Origin: Stutzerimonas decontaminans | Lineage (GTDB): Bacteria > Pseudomonadota > Gammaproteobacteria > Pseudomonadales > Pseudomonadaceae | Length of the DNA: 64,000 nt | Direction: 5' to 3' | Assembly (NCBI RefSeq): GCF_000661915.1 | Contig: NZ_CP007509.1 | Span: forward strand, 930,001-994,000 | Notes under the pieces: model-generated | What the model was told of the DNA's origin: nothing | The model's database searches: none | Seen by the model: the letters and a program-made list of their open reading frames with translations, nothing else | Program-made: the position numbers and the translations under genes | Shown: piece after piece, positions 9,538 to 18,454 of the stretch | How the letters are laid out: each line of letters begins with the position of its first letter | Numbering within the stretch: the first letter of the stretch is position 1

Positions 9538-10035
9538 CTACTGACACAGGCTGGCTTTCTCTCGGTTCTCTGCTGGTAATGCCTGCCGTACTCGCCCTTG
9601 GCGGCTGATAATCAGCTGCCACGCTACCTGCTGTCGGTAACATTGATAAAAGCGTCCATTGCTAGTGGGTGTTGTACCGTTGTCGCGAAAGCGTATGTTG
9701 TCGCTGAACCCTTGCCAGCGCAGGGCGTCATGAGTTGGAAGCCGGGTAAGCTGCAATATCTGGCCGCTCGATGTGCGTACAAGCCAACCGTCCGCCCAGT
9801 TTGCAGAGCACTTCTTTCCGTCAGCAGTGCCGCATACGTCAACGGTACGGCGTTGGGTGATCGCTTGGGTGCGGGCGTTATGCAGGATCTTCTCTACTTG
9901 ATCTTTCAGCGCTTCCTGACGGTTTCTTGCAATCATTTCGCCGGCTGCTGGAATGGCTATCGCTGCGGCGATACCCAGTATCGACAATGTGACGATCAAC
10001 TCTACAAGCGTGAAGCCTTGATTTCGGTTCGCCAT
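9538..10035 (-). CDS. fimT: Type IV pilus pseudopilin FimT
   Basis: 165 residues from ATG 10035, which has AGGA eight bases upstream. MANRNQG, then FTLVELIVTLSILGIAAAIAIPAAGEM, a GspH/FimT-type pseudopilin. The globular part is arginine- and cysteine-rich (ITQRRTVDVCGTADGKKC; FYQCYRQQ). FimT is the first gene of the minor-pilin operon; in other Gammaproteobacteria FimT-type pilins have been tied to DNA binding during transformation, and the basic residues here fit that possibility without proving it. It is followed after 166 bases by fimU and diverges from thiO. Confidence 0.82.
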   Translation of the reverse strand: MANRNQGFTLVELIVTLSILGIAAAIAIPAAGEMIARNRQEALKDQVEKILHNARTQAITQRRTVDVCGTADGKKCSANWADGWLVRTSSGQILQLTRLPTHDALRWQGFSDNIRFRDNGTTPTSNGRFYQCYRQQVAWQLIISRQGRVRQALPAENREKASLCQ

Positions 10036-10128
10036 AGTGCGGTTCCTTTGCACGTATGATGCTCAGCCGTCCTGGCTGCTGTTTGTGTATTGGCGTTCGC
10101 GAGATACACGACGCTCTTTTAAAGCAGC

Positions 10129-10158
10129 CTGCCCGTCAGTCCAAGTGAGGACGGGCAG
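10129..10158. repeat. Inverted repeat between fimT and thiO
   Basis: Perfect 9-base arms, CTGCCCGTC (10129-10137) and GACGGGCAG (10150-10158), with a 12-base loop, lie in the divergent intergenic region 30 bases before the thiO start. Such a structure could be an operator or a 5' UTR hairpin. There is no T-run. Confidence 0.45.
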
Positions 10159-10187
10159 AAATGTGAACCAGATGGTTGGAGAGGCAT

Positions 10188-11297
10188 GTGAATCAAGAAG
10201 TGATCGTTGTCGGTGGCGGTGTCATCGGGTTGTTGTCCGCCTATCGCCTGGCTCAGGCAGGCACGTCGGTGTTGCTCCTGGAGTCGGGTGATGTTGGTCG
10301 CGAAGCTTCCTGGGCCGGCGGCGGGATCGTGTCGCCGTTGTATCCGTGGCGTTATAGCCCAGCAGTCACGGCGCTGGCGCATTGGTCGCAGGATTTCTAT
10401 CCGCAGCTTGGCGCGCGTTTGCTGGAGGAGACGCGCGTGGACCCCGAGGTGCATGTGACGGGCCTCTATTGGCTGGACCTGCATGACGAGGCCGAGGCGC
10501 TGAGTTGGGCTGAGCGTTATGGCCGGCCGCTGACGTCGGTGTCGATGGAGACAGTGCACCAGGCAGTGCCTTCGCTGGGTGAGGGTTACGAGCGCGCCGT
10601 CTACATGGACGGTGTCGCCAACATTCGCAATCCCCGTCTGCTGCGCGCCTTGCGTGAAGCGCTGCGGCAGCTGCCGAATGTAAATGTGATCGAGCAGTGC
10701 CCGGTGGAAGGTTTCCTGCGCGATGGCGCGCGCATCGTCGGTGTGCAGACGGCGCAGGGTGAGATGCGGGCGGAGCAGGTTGTCGTGGCTGCGGGCGCCT
10801 GGAGTGCACAGCTGCTGGCGACGCTAGGGCTGGAGATTCCGGTCAAGCCGATGAAGGGGCAGATGATTCTCTTCAAGTGCGCCGAGGACTTCTTGCCGAG
10901 CATGGTGCTGGCCAAGCGGCGTTACGCGATTCCGCGGCGCGACGGCCATATCCTGGTTGGCAGCACGCTGGAAGATGTCGGCTTCGACAAGACGCCGACC
11001 GAAGACGCGCTGGAAAGTCTCAGGGCAACAGCGATCGAGCTGCTACCGGCGCTGGCAGACGCGCAAGTGGTCACACACTGGGCAGGGCTGCGTCCGGGTT
11101 CGCCGGATGGCGTCCCTTATATAGGACCGGTGAGCGGTTTCGACGGACTGTGGCTGAACTGCGGGCACTTCCGTAACGGACTGGTGCTGGCGCCAGCGTC
11201 CTGTCAGCTGCTGGTCGACCTGATGCTTGGGCAGGCGCCGATCGTGGATCCATCTCCTTATTTGCCGACCGGGCGTATCGCCGATCAGAAGGGTTGA
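10188..11297 (+). CDS. thiO: Glycine oxidase (FAD-dependent, thiamine biosynthesis)
   Basis: 369 residues. The N-terminal Rossmann motif VIVVGGGVIGLLSAYRLAQAG binds FAD; the DAO-family region AGGGIVSPLYPWRY and the C-terminal WAGLRPGSPDGVPYIGPV and NCGHFRNGLVLAP complete the fold. ThiO oxidises glycine to iminoacetate/glyoxylate for the thiazole ring of thiamine. I chose GTG 10188, which has GGAGAGG six bases upstream; TTG 10176 lies inside that ribosome binding site. The same gene flanks fimT in P. aeruginosa, which supports orthology. No other thiamine gene is nearby. Confidence 0.88.
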   Translation: MNQEVIVVGGGVIGLLSAYRLAQAGTSVLLLESGDVGREASWAGGGIVSPLYPWRYSPAVTALAHWSQDFYPQLGARLLEETRVDPEVHVTGLYWLDLHDEAEALSWAERYGRPLTSVSMETVHQAVPSLGEGYERAVYMDGVANIRNPRLLRALREALRQLPNVNVIEQCPVEGFLRDGARIVGVQTAQGEMRAEQVVVAAGAWSAQLLATLGLEIPVKPMKGQMILFKCAEDFLPSMVLAKRRYAIPRRDGHILVGSTLEDVGFDKTPTEDALESLRATAIELLPALADAQVVTHWAGLRPGSPDGVPYIGPVSGFDGLWLNCGHFRNGLVLAPASCQLLVDLMLGQAPIVDPSPYLPTGRIADQKG

Positions 11298-11330
11298 ACG
11301 GACGTTCGCAAGGTTCCCCGTTCCGTAAGC

Positions 11331-11359
11331 AGTCCGGGTTTCGTACCGCCGCCCGGACT
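11331..11359 (+). terminator. Stem-loop downstream of thiO
   Basis: AGTCCGGG (11331-11338) pairs perfectly with CCCGGACT (11352-11359) across 13 bases, 34 bases after the thiO stop. There is no long T-run after it, so termination is only likely, not shown. Confidence 0.5.
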
Positions 11360-11445
11360 CTGTCCTGCTACCAACTCGCATTGCTGGTAAATTAGCCGGC
11401 ACTTCGGCTCTGCCAGGCAGAGCCAGATTGGCGAGTGAGGTTTGT

Positions 11446-11817
11446 GTGGCGAAGAAAACCACTTCCCTGGCCGGCCTGAGCGGGCTGGTCTATTCCACCG
11501 ATGCCGGTCGGCATTGTCCTGAGTGCAGTCAACCGCTGGGTAGTTGCATCTGCAAACAAAGCGTTGTTCCCGAAGGCGACGGTATTGCGCGGGTGCGCCG
11601 CGAGAGCAAGGGGCGGGGCGGCAAGACGGTGACGACCATCAGTGGCGTTCCCTTGCCCGAGGCCGAGCTCAAGGAGTTCGCCAGCGCGCTGAAACGCCGC
11701 TGCGGCACTGGCGGCGCGCTGAAGGATGGCGTCATCGAGATCCAGGGCGATCACGTTCAGCTGCTAATCGACGAGCTGACCAAGCGCGGCTTCAAGGCCA
11801 AGAAGTCCGGTGGCTGA
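11446..11817 (+). CDS. yciH: SUI1/eIF1-like translation factor, YciH family
   Basis: 123 residues from GTG 11446, preceded by GAGG at five bases; a TTG at 11428 is in frame but has no such site. The N-terminal segment has a cysteine cluster (HCPECSQPLGSCIC), and the C-terminal two thirds is a SUI1 domain (GGKTVTTISGVPL ... LKRRCGTGGALKDGVIEIQGD). YciH-type proteins resemble eukaryotic eIF1 and can influence start-codon selection; their physiological role in bacteria is not settled. It lies 122 bases upstream of speA on the same strand, an order I also recall from P. aeruginosa. Confidence 0.88.
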   Translation: MAKKTTSLAGLSGLVYSTDAGRHCPECSQPLGSCICKQSVVPEGDGIARVRRESKGRGGKTVTTISGVPLPEAELKEFASALKRRCGTGGALKDGVIEIQGDHVQLLIDELTKRGFKAKKSGG

Positions 11818-11939
11818 GCGTCCATGTGACACCTCCACCAATTTTCACCATTTTCCGCATATCGGCTGTCGAAGCCGCATAGCCTTCGCCGCGCGGTTCT
11901 GCTCGCTGCGAAACACTCAATTTCTTCCGGGAGGCCTTG

Positions 11940-13853
11940 ATGCCTGTACGACGCACACGTAAAGACGACGGTAGCCAGTGGACCGCTGCCGACAGCCGCA
12001 GCATCTACGGTATCCGCCACTGGGGCGCTGGGTATTTCGCAATCAACGACCAGGGCAATGTCGAAGTGCGCCCGCAAGGTCCGAGCGGCGAGCCGATCGA
12101 GTTCAACGGGCTGATCGAGCAATTACGCGAGGCGGGACTGTCGCTGCCGTTGCTGGTGCGCTTCCCCGGCATCCTGCAGGACCGCGTGCGGCGCCTGACC
12201 GGTGCCTTCGATGCCAACATCGAGCGCATGGAGTACGCCGGCAAGTACACCGCGTTGTACCCGATCAAGGTCAACCAGCAGGAAGCGGTGGTGGAGAACA
12301 TCATCGCCACGCAGAACGTTTCCATCGGCCTGGAGGCGGGTTCCAAGCCGGAGCTGATGGCGGTGCTGGCGCTGGCGCCGAAGGGCGGCACCATCGTCTG
12401 CAATGGCTACAAGGATCGCGAGTTCATCCGCCTGGCACTGATGGGCCAGAAGCTCGGGCACAAGGTATTCATCGTCATCGAGAAGGAGTCCGAGGTCGGG
12501 CTGGTGATTGAGGAGGCCAACGAGCTGAAGCTGACGCCGCAGGTCGGTCTGCGCGTGCGCCTGTCGTCGCTGGCATCGTCCAAGTGGGCCGACACCGGTG
12601 GTGAGCGGTCGAAGTTCGGCTTGTCTGCGGCGCAGCTGCTCTCGGTGATCGAACGCTTCCGCGCGGCAGAAATGGACCAGGGCATCCGCTTGCTGCACTT
12701 CCACATGGGTTCGCAGATTGCCAATCTGGCGGACTACCGTCAGGGCTTCCGTGAGGCTATCCGTTACTACGCCGAGCTGCGCGCGTTGAACTTGCCGGTG
12801 GATTACATCGATGTCGGCGGCGGACTGGGGGTCGACTACGATGGCACCCACTCGCGTAATGCCAGCTCGATCAACTACGACATCGACGAATACGCCGGTA
12901 CCGTGGTCGGCATGCTCAAGGAGTTCTGCGAGGCACAGGGCCTGCCGCACCCGAACATCTTCTCCGAAAGCGGACGGGCGATGACGGCGCATCATGCGGT
13001 GCTGGTCATGCAGGTCACCGACGTCGAGCGGCATAACGATGAGCTGCCGGTGATCGACAACCACGACGAACTGCCGGAGATCGTTCAGTCGCTGGCCGAT
13101 CTGCTCGGGCCGACCGACCCGGAAATGGTCACCGAGACCTACTGGCGCGCTACCCACTACATGAGCGAGTCCAGCGCGCAGTACGCGTCCGGCAAGCTGA
13201 CCCTGGCGCAGAAGGCGCTGGCCGAGCAGAGCTACTTCGCCATCTGCCGCCGCCTGTACAACCAGCTCAAGGCCCGTCAGCGCTCGCATCGGGCGGTGCT
13301 CGACGAGCTCAACGACAAGCTGGCGGACAAGTACATCTGCAACTTCTCGGTATTCCAGAGCCTGCCGGACACCTGGGCGATCGACCAGATCCTGCCGATC
13401 GTACCGCTGCAGCGTCTGAGCGAGGAGCCGGTGCGGCGCGCCGTGCTGCAGGACCTGACCTGCGATTCGGACGGCAAGATCAAGCACTACGTCGACGAGC
13501 AGAGCATCGAAAGCAGCATGCCGGTGCATGAGGTCGCGCCTGGCGAAGAGTACTTCCTCGGCGTGTTCCTGGTCGGTGCCTACCAGGAAATTCTTGGCGA
13601 CATGCACAACCTGTTCGGCGATACCGACTCGGTGAACGTCTATCAGCGTGAGGACGGCAGCTACTACCACGCCGGCATCGAGACCCACGACACCATCGAG
13701 GACATGCTGCGCTACGTGCACCTGTCGCCCGAGGAGCTGATGACCTACTACCGCGACAAGGTCGCCAGCGCCAAGCTGAGTGCCAAGGAGCGCACCCAAT
13801 ACATTGACGCGCTGCGTCTGGGGCTGACGCGTTCCTCCTATCTGACGCCGTGA
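11940..13853 (+). CDS. speA: Biosynthetic arginine decarboxylase
   Basis: 637 residues, the normal length of SpeA. A group IV, alanine-racemase-fold PLP enzyme that converts arginine to agmatine, the first step of one route to putrescine. The PLP lysine is K110 in [10 protein letters not shown]. The glycine-rich phosphate-binding block [15 protein letters not shown] and the C-terminal [12 protein letters not shown] (with the active-site Cys) are also visible. ATG 11940 follows GGGAGG at about eight bases. With speC at 29.4 kb the organism carries both arginine and ornithine decarboxylase routes to putrescine. It converges on the DUF2214 gene with only 15 bases between stops. Confidence 0.96.
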   Translation: MPVRRTRKDDGSQWTAADSRSIYGIRHWGAGYFAINDQGNVEVRPQGPSGEPIEFNGLIEQLREAGLSLPLLVRFPGILQDRVRRLTGAFDANIERMEYAGKYTALYPIKVNQQEAVVENIIATQNVSIGLEAGSKPELMAVLALAPKGGTIVCNGYKDREFIRLALMGQKLGHKVFIVIEKESEVGLVIEEANELKLTPQVGLRVRLSSLASSKWADTGGERSKFGLSAAQLLSVIERFRAAEMDQGIRLLHFHMGSQIANLADYRQGFREAIRYYAELRALNLPVDYIDVGGGLGVDYDGTHSRNASSINYDIDEYAGTVVGMLKEFCEAQGLPHPNIFSESGRAMTAHHAVLVMQVTDVERHNDELPVIDNHDELPEIVQSLADLLGPTDPEMVTETYWRATHYMSESSAQYASGKLTLAQKALAEQSYFAICRRLYNQLKARQRSHRAVLDELNDKLADKYICNFSVFQSLPDTWAIDQILPIVPLQRLSEEPVRRAVLQDLTCDSDGKIKHYVDEQSIESSMPVHEVAPGEEYFLGVFLVGAYQEILGDMHNLFGDTDSVNVYQREDGSYYHAGIETHDTIEDMLRYVHLSPEELMTYYRDKVASAKLSAKERTQYIDALRLGLTRSSYLTP

Positions 13854-13868
13854 TTGACCAGCCCGACG

Positions 13869-14327
13869 TCAGCCGGGCATGACGCCAAAGCCGCGCGCCA
13901 TCAGCGCGGCCAGCAACGGGATCAGCAGGAGCAGTAGCAGCTCCAGGCGAATGGTCAGCTTGACCCACCTGGCGCTGCTGTTCGACATGATCGGTGTCTG
14001 GCCTGCGGACAAGGCCGGGCGCCAGCGCAGGAACGTCAGGGTGGGATAGATGGACAGTACGGCGACCACCACGAACAGGCCGACCTTGGCGTGGAACAGG
14101 CTGTTCTTCAGGTAATAGTCCAGGCCTTTGCCATAGAGGATTGCCCGGGCGGCTCCGCTGGCCAGTACCGCCGCCGCGGTGATGCCGAAGGCGATGTCGA
14201 TGCGAAACAGGCTGCGCGCGCGCTCCAGCGTCAGCGGCTGACGGAACAGCTGGTGCTCCAGCAGCAACAGGGCGAAGAGCAGGAATATCGCCAGAAAATG
14301 CAGGTAGGCGGCGATGGCGTAGGCCAT
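13869..14327 (-). CDS. DUF2214 family integral membrane protein
   Basis: 152 residues with four predicted membrane helices: residues about 4-24, 46-62, 82-100 and 126-146. Histidines lie near helix ends (YLHFLAIF, LLLEHQLF, LFHAKVG), as in the DUF2214/CopD-like membrane group. Function is unknown; a haem or metal role is only suggested by the histidines. It follows the MATE gene by two bases on the same strand, so the two are probably co-transcribed. Confidence 0.75.
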   Translation of the reverse strand: MAYAIAAYLHFLAIFLLFALLLLEHQLFRQPLTLERARSLFRIDIAFGITAAAVLASGAARAILYGKGLDYYLKNSLFHAKVGLFVVVAVLSIYPTLTFLRWRPALSAGQTPIMSNSSARWVKLTIRLELLLLLLIPLLAALMARGFGVMPG

Positions 14328-14329
14328 GT

Positions 14330-15703
14330 TCAGCGTCCTTCAGAGTGTGTGGTGCTCGGCGCGCCCATGGTAAACCAGGCTCCACGGCGCTGCAGGCGCT
14401 GGGCGAGCACCCCCAGGCAGACGCCGCGCATCAGCATGAAGCTCAGAAACGCAAGCCACAAGCCATGATTGCCCAGGCCCTGCAGCAGCCAGCCCAGTGG
14501 TAGGGTCAGGCCTACCGCTAGCAGCATGCTGTTGCGCATCTCCTGTGCGCGGGTCGCACCGATGAACAGCCCGTCGAGCAGATAGCTCCAGACCGCAATC
14601 AGCGGCAACACCGCCAGATAGGGTAGGTAAGTCAGCGCGGTCGCGCGGACCTCGGGAATGTCGGTCTGCAACTGGATAAAGAGATGGCCGCCAAGCAGGA
14701 AGAACAGGCCGAAGGCGACGCTGGCCAGCAACGACCAGCCGCCCGCGACCACCATCACCCGCTGCAGCGCGTTGTGGTCGCGGGCACCGATGGCATGCCC
14801 GCTCAAGGCTTCCACGGCATGCGCCAGCCCATCAAGGGCGTGGGCGGTCAGCAGCAGACCATTGAGCAACAGCGCGTTGGCGGCGACCGTCGCATCGCCT
14901 AGGCGCGCGCCCTGGACCGTCACCAGAAAGAACACCAGTTGCAGCGCGAGCGAGCGCAGGAAGATGTCGCGGTTGACCGCCATCAGCGGCCGCCAGCTCA
15001 GCCAGCGGCGCAGCGCACGAGTATCGAGTCGGCCGGGATAGCGGGTCAGCGCATTGCGGGTAAGCGTCAGGCCGAGCAGCGCGCCGCTCCATTCGGCGAT
15101 CACCGAGGCGCGCGCGGCACCGGCCACGCCCCAGTCGAGGCCGAGCACGAACCAAAGATCCAGCGCCACGTTGATGAGGTTCGTGGTCAGCAGGATGGCC
15201 AGCGGCGCGCGGGCATTCTGGGTGCCGAGGAACCAGCCGATCAAGGCGTAGCTGGCCAGAGCCGCTGGCAGGCCGAACAGGCGCGTATGGAAATAATCGC
15301 GGGTGAGTTCGTCCAGTTCGGCAGACGGCTGCATGAGCTGCAAGGCTGCGCCTTTCAGTGGTACGCCGATTGCGCCCAGCAACAGCGCGATACCCAGCGC
15401 CAGCAACAGCCCCTGCAGCAGAATCTGGCGCAGCGCGCCGCCATCATTGCGGCCGGCAGCCTGGGCGGCGAAGCCCGTCGAGCCCATGCGCAGAAAGCCC
15501 ATCACCCAGACCAGCAGCGTATAGAGGCTGCCGCCGACGGCCACAGCACCCAGCTGGTGCGCGTGCGGCAGATGACCAATCACACTGCTGTCCACCAGCG
15601 CGACCAGCGGAACGGAGAGATTCGAGAGGATCATCGGCGCTGCCAGCGCCCACACCTTGCTGTGGGTGGGCGCATCGCGCCAGGCGGCAAGCATGCTGGA
15701 CAT
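14330..15703 (-). CDS. MATE family efflux transporter (DinF-like)
   Basis: 457 residues from ATG 15703, with GGAAGG seven bases upstream. About twelve membrane segments in two similar halves; the N-terminal WALAAPMILSNLSVPLVALVDSSVIGHL is the MATE signature helix (P-x-x-x-x-x-x-x-P, then VD). Such proteins export cationic drugs or other organic compounds using Na+ or H+ gradients. The sequence is closer to the DinF/eukaryotic-like branch than to NorM by the start motif, but substrate cannot be read from it. The gene is followed two bases later by the DUF2214 gene. Confidence 0.88.
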   Translation of the reverse strand: MSSMLAAWRDAPTHSKVWALAAPMILSNLSVPLVALVDSSVIGHLPHAHQLGAVAVGGSLYTLLVWVMGFLRMGSTGFAAQAAGRNDGGALRQILLQGLLLALGIALLLGAIGVPLKGAALQLMQPSAELDELTRDYFHTRLFGLPAALASYALIGWFLGTQNARAPLAILLTTNLINVALDLWFVLGLDWGVAGAARASVIAEWSGALLGLTLTRNALTRYPGRLDTRALRRWLSWRPLMAVNRDIFLRSLALQLVFFLVTVQGARLGDATVAANALLLNGLLLTAHALDGLAHAVEALSGHAIGARDHNALQRVMVVAGGWSLLASVAFGLFFLLGGHLFIQLQTDIPEVRATALTYLPYLAVLPLIAVWSYLLDGLFIGATRAQEMRNSMLLAVGLTLPLGWLLQGLGNHGLWLAFLSFMLMRGVCLGVLAQRLQRRGAWFTMGAPSTTHSEGR

Positions 15704-15809
15704 TTCGGGCCTTCCGGGACGGCCTGGCACTATACGTGGCATCCCAAAAGGAGGAAAAGCCGGCCGGCTCGCTAGCCGGGGGCGTCCGTAAAGCGATTCG
15801 GCGGGCAGC

Positions 15810-16103
15810 TTAGTGGATCAGCCAGCTCAACAGCCACAAGCCGAGGAACAGCCAGATCAGTCCGCCAATGATCGAGCCGCGAAAGAACGCGCGGACGGCG
15901 GCGACCAGCAACAGCAGGCCGATGGCCAGCGCTACCAGGCTGATCAGCGAACGGTCCATGCCCAAAGTGCGCGAGAGGCCTTCGAGAAAGTTGTGGCCGG
16001 CTCTGGCGAAGAGGCCGAAGAAATCACCCAGTGCTTCGACAATGAACCGTATGACGCTGCCGAGCGCCTGTCCCAGCCATTCAAAGAATCCTTCTACCCG
16101 CAT
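15810..16103 (-). CDS. Small inner-membrane protein of unknown function
   Basis: 97 residues. An amphipathic N-terminal half (VEGFFEWLGQALGSVIRFIVEALGDFFGLFARAGHNF) is followed by two membrane helices (SLISLVALAIGLLLLVAAV and IIGGLIWLFLGLWLLSWLI). ATG 16103 has GGGAGAG six bases upstream, so it is a convincing small gene. I do not recognise a named family. It stands alone: a MATE gene lies downstream and the YjiK-like gene diverges on the other side after 229 bases, in which I see nothing but the two start regions. Confidence 0.7.
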   Translation of the reverse strand: MRVEGFFEWLGQALGSVIRFIVEALGDFFGLFARAGHNFLEGLSRTLGMDRSLISLVALAIGLLLLVAAVRAFFRGSIIGGLIWLFLGLWLLSWLIH

Positions 16104-16332
16104 GTATCACTCTCCCGAACCGATCGATGGCGGTGCATAAAGCACAGTCCTGGGCATTGGGCTGTCCCGTATGCCCGAGAGTTCCAAATTGCGCCGGCGA
16201 GGCAGGAACCAGTGGCCGGGAGAACTAGTCCTATTGTCGCTGCATGGGCTGCGCTGGACTGTCGCGTCAGCCTTCACGCAATTGCAACAAGCTCCAGGCA
16301 GCCTGCCTACGATTCCCTGAACGAGAACATCG

Positions 16333-17268
16333 ATGATGCGAGCCCTTGCCCGAGCGCAACTGGGACGATTTGCGACGCTGCGTCCGGCCTGGTGGTACGG
16401 CTGCGCTCTTTTTGGCCTGCTCTACGCCGCCGCCACCGTTCACCTCGATGAGCGCTTGTTCTACACATTGAAAACCACCTGGCATGAAAGCAGCTGGGAG
16501 CGGCGCAGTCTGTGGCTACCGGAATACCGGGTGAAGATCGAAGCGCTACCGGTGGCTACGGTGGGCAACAACCTTTCCGGGCTGACCTATGACGAGCACC
16601 GCGATCATCTCTGGGCCGTGGTCAACAATCCTGAAGAGTTGTTGGCGCTGGGCCGTGATGGGAGCTTCATTGCACGCTATCCGCTGCAGGGCTTCGAAGA
16701 CGTCGAGGGCATCACCTATCTGGGCGATGACCTGCTCGTCGTGGCCGAGGAGCGCCAGCAGTCGCTGGTCATCCTGCCAGTCCCGAAAATCGCCGGGCCG
16801 TTGCGGCGTGCCGAAGGCCGTTCCATAACGCTGGCCTTGAATGATGCGGAAAACTCCGGTTTCGAAGGCGTCGGTTACGACCGAGCGGGTGACCGCCTGT
16901 TCGTGGTCAAGGAGCAGTCTCCGCGCAAGCTCTACGAGATCCAGGGCATCAAGCGCAGCCTCTCCGGCGCTATGGACATCAAGATCATCGACCGCCAAGC
17001 CTGGATCGAGAAGCTGGACATGGCCAGCGATCTGTCATCGGTGCATTTCGACGAGCAGACCGGCCACCTAGTGCTGCTCAGCGACGAAGCGAAGATGATG
17101 CTTGAGCTCGATGCCGAGGGCGAGCTGGTCAGCTTCCGCTCGCTATGGAGCGGTTTTGCCGGGCTCGAACGCAGCGTGCCGCAGGCCGAAGGCATGACCT
17201 TCGATGCGAGCGGTAACCTTTATCTGATCAGCGAACCCAATCTGTTCTATGCCTTCGAGCATGAATGA
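16333..17268 (+). CDS. SdiA-regulated / YjiK-like periplasmic beta-propeller protein
   Basis: 311 residues. A single N-terminal membrane anchor (WYGCALFGLLYAAATVHL, about residues 22-38) is followed by a YjiK-type propeller: NNLSGLTYDEHRDHLWAVVN, GFEDVEGITYLGDDLLVVAEE, FEGVGYDRAGDRLFVVKE, DLSSVHFDEQTGHLVLLSDE, PQAEGMTFDASGNLYLISEP. The repeated G-x-T/GxxYDxxxxxLxxV pattern forms the blades. The protein is expected in the periplasm, attached to the inner membrane; its ligand is unknown. ATG 16333 is followed directly by a second ATG, and either could serve. Confidence 0.82.
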   Translation: MMRALARAQLGRFATLRPAWWYGCALFGLLYAAATVHLDERLFYTLKTTWHESSWERRSLWLPEYRVKIEALPVATVGNNLSGLTYDEHRDHLWAVVNNPEELLALGRDGSFIARYPLQGFEDVEGITYLGDDLLVVAEERQQSLVILPVPKIAGPLRRAEGRSITLALNDAENSGFEGVGYDRAGDRLFVVKEQSPRKLYEIQGIKRSLSGAMDIKIIDRQAWIEKLDMASDLSSVHFDEQTGHLVLLSDEAKMMLELDAEGELVSFRSLWSGFAGLERSVPQAEGMTFDASGNLYLISEPNLFYAFEHE

Positions 17269-17278
17269 TTGAGGCCGG

Positions 17279-17297
17279 GCGCGGCTGCTAGCCGCGC
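17279..17297. terminator. Hairpin between convergent genes
   Basis: GCGCGGCT (17279-17286) pairs with AGCCGCGC (17290-17297) over a three-base loop. It overlaps the stop codon of the YdcZ-type gene (17288) and lies just after the YjiK-like gene, so it could act on both strands. No T-run. Confidence 0.5.
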
Positions 17298-17737
17298 TGG
17301 ATCAGCCAGACTCCGCCGAAGATCAGCAGCAGGCCGGCGACCTTACCCAGGCTGATGCTCGATTGACGAAAGCCGGCCCACCCGAAGTGATCCAGCAGCA
17401 GGGCTACAAATAACTGGCCTGCCAGCAACAGCGCCATGAACAGCAGCGCACCGGTGCGTGGCGCCGCGAACGCGGCCGTGGCGATGAAGAATGCACCGAG
17501 CAAACCGCCAGACCAGTGCCACCAGTTCAGGCCCTTCAGCGTCTGCAGGGCGGGTACGTCACGCTGGATCAGCACGATGACGAACAGGGCCAGCGTTCCC
17601 ACGGCGAATGACAGCAGCGCCGCCCCCATCACGTTGCCGAGCTGGCGCGCTACCTGGCCATTGATTCCCGCCTGCAGGGGCAGCAGGGCGCCGGCGATGA
17701 ACGGCAGGGTGAGTAACCACCAGGCAACGGCAGGCAT
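17288..17737 (-). CDS. DMT superfamily transporter, YdcZ/DUF606 type
   Basis: 149 residues with five hydrophobic segments. The sequence ALLPLQAGINGQVARQLGNVMGAALLSFAVGTLAL is the DUF606/YdcZ signature (half-size EamA-like transporter). GGLLGAFFIATAAFAAPRTGALLFMALLLAGQLFVALLLDHFGW is the second conserved block. Such half-size proteins act as dimers in the inner membrane; the substrate is unknown. ATG 17737 has GGAG seven bases upstream. It is separated by 85 bases from the DUF4136 lipoprotein gene upstream on the same strand. Confidence 0.85.
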   Translation of the reverse strand: MPAVAWWLLTLPFIAGALLPLQAGINGQVARQLGNVMGAALLSFAVGTLALFVIVLIQRDVPALQTLKGLNWWHWSGGLLGAFFIATAAFAAPRTGALLFMALLLAGQLFVALLLDHFGWAGFRQSSISLGKVAGLLLIFGGVWLIQRG

Positions 17738-17822
17738 GTCGGGTCTCCAGAATCAGGGGCGCGACAGTATGGCGAGCACGGCTGCGGCTCGCCACCACCA
17801 TGAAGGACTCGTCAGGAAAACC

Positions 17823-18380
17823 TCAGCGCGGCGGATACTGCGACAGCACCCGCGTCACCAGCTCGCGGATACTGCCGGCGCGCTCATCCGGCGTTCCCGC
17901 ACGGCTGCGCAACACCTGCTCGGTGCTGCCGCGCCAGACCAGCTTGCCGTCGCCGGCGTCATACAGATCGATCTGCAGTGTGCCGACCTGATAGTCGATG
18001 GTGCGGGTGTCAGTGAACATCGGGCCGCCCCAGTAGCCGTACCATGGATTGCCCCAGGCGCCAGAGGTGGTGGTGTACTGCTGGGTGCGCTGTTCGACGA
18101 TATACCAGGCCTGTACCTGAACGTTGCTCGCTGCGCCGGAGGCTGCCGGGCGCAGGCCGCGCTGGTCGAGCTCTCCGGCAACGGCCTCGCGGACGCGCTG
18201 CTCGGTCAGATCGCTCTTGATGCGCGGATCATCCGGTCGATACTGCAAGGCGGGCTCCTTCCAGCTCCAGGTGCGATAGGCGGAAAAGTCCCGTGCCGGG
18301 TCGAAATCGCGCTGCACTTGCGGGCCTTGGCAGGCAGCGAGCGCAAGGAAAAGGGGGATCAGCAACAAGCGGCGGAACAT
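17823..18380 (-). CDS. DUF4136 lipoprotein (first of a tandem pair)
   Basis: 185 residues. A lipoprotein signal peptide with lipobox LAAC (Cys about residue 17) is followed by the DUF4136 pattern: RDFSAYRTWSW near the N-terminus, VREAVAGELDQRGLRPA, a variable Gly/Trp/Tyr stretch (WGNPWYGYWGGP), then LQIDLYDAGDGKLVWRG and a C-terminal LVTRVLSQYPPR. It is probably anchored in the outer membrane facing the periplasm. Residue 18 after the Cys is Gln, not Asp, so inner-membrane retention is not signalled. The neighbouring gene at 18455 has the same architecture. Confidence 0.82.
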   Translation of the reverse strand: MFRRLLLIPLFLALAACQGPQVQRDFDPARDFSAYRTWSWKEPALQYRPDDPRIKSDLTEQRVREAVAGELDQRGLRPAASGAASNVQVQAWYIVEQRTQQYTTTSGAWGNPWYGYWGGPMFTDTRTIDYQVGTLQIDLYDAGDGKLVWRGSTEQVLRSRAGTPDERAGSIRELVTRVLSQYPPR

Positions 18381-18454
18381 GATCGTTCTCCCGGAATGGA
18401 ATCTGCTCAGTCTAGGCCTGGCGCGTTCGTTTGGCTTGTAGCTGCTCGCCGCAC

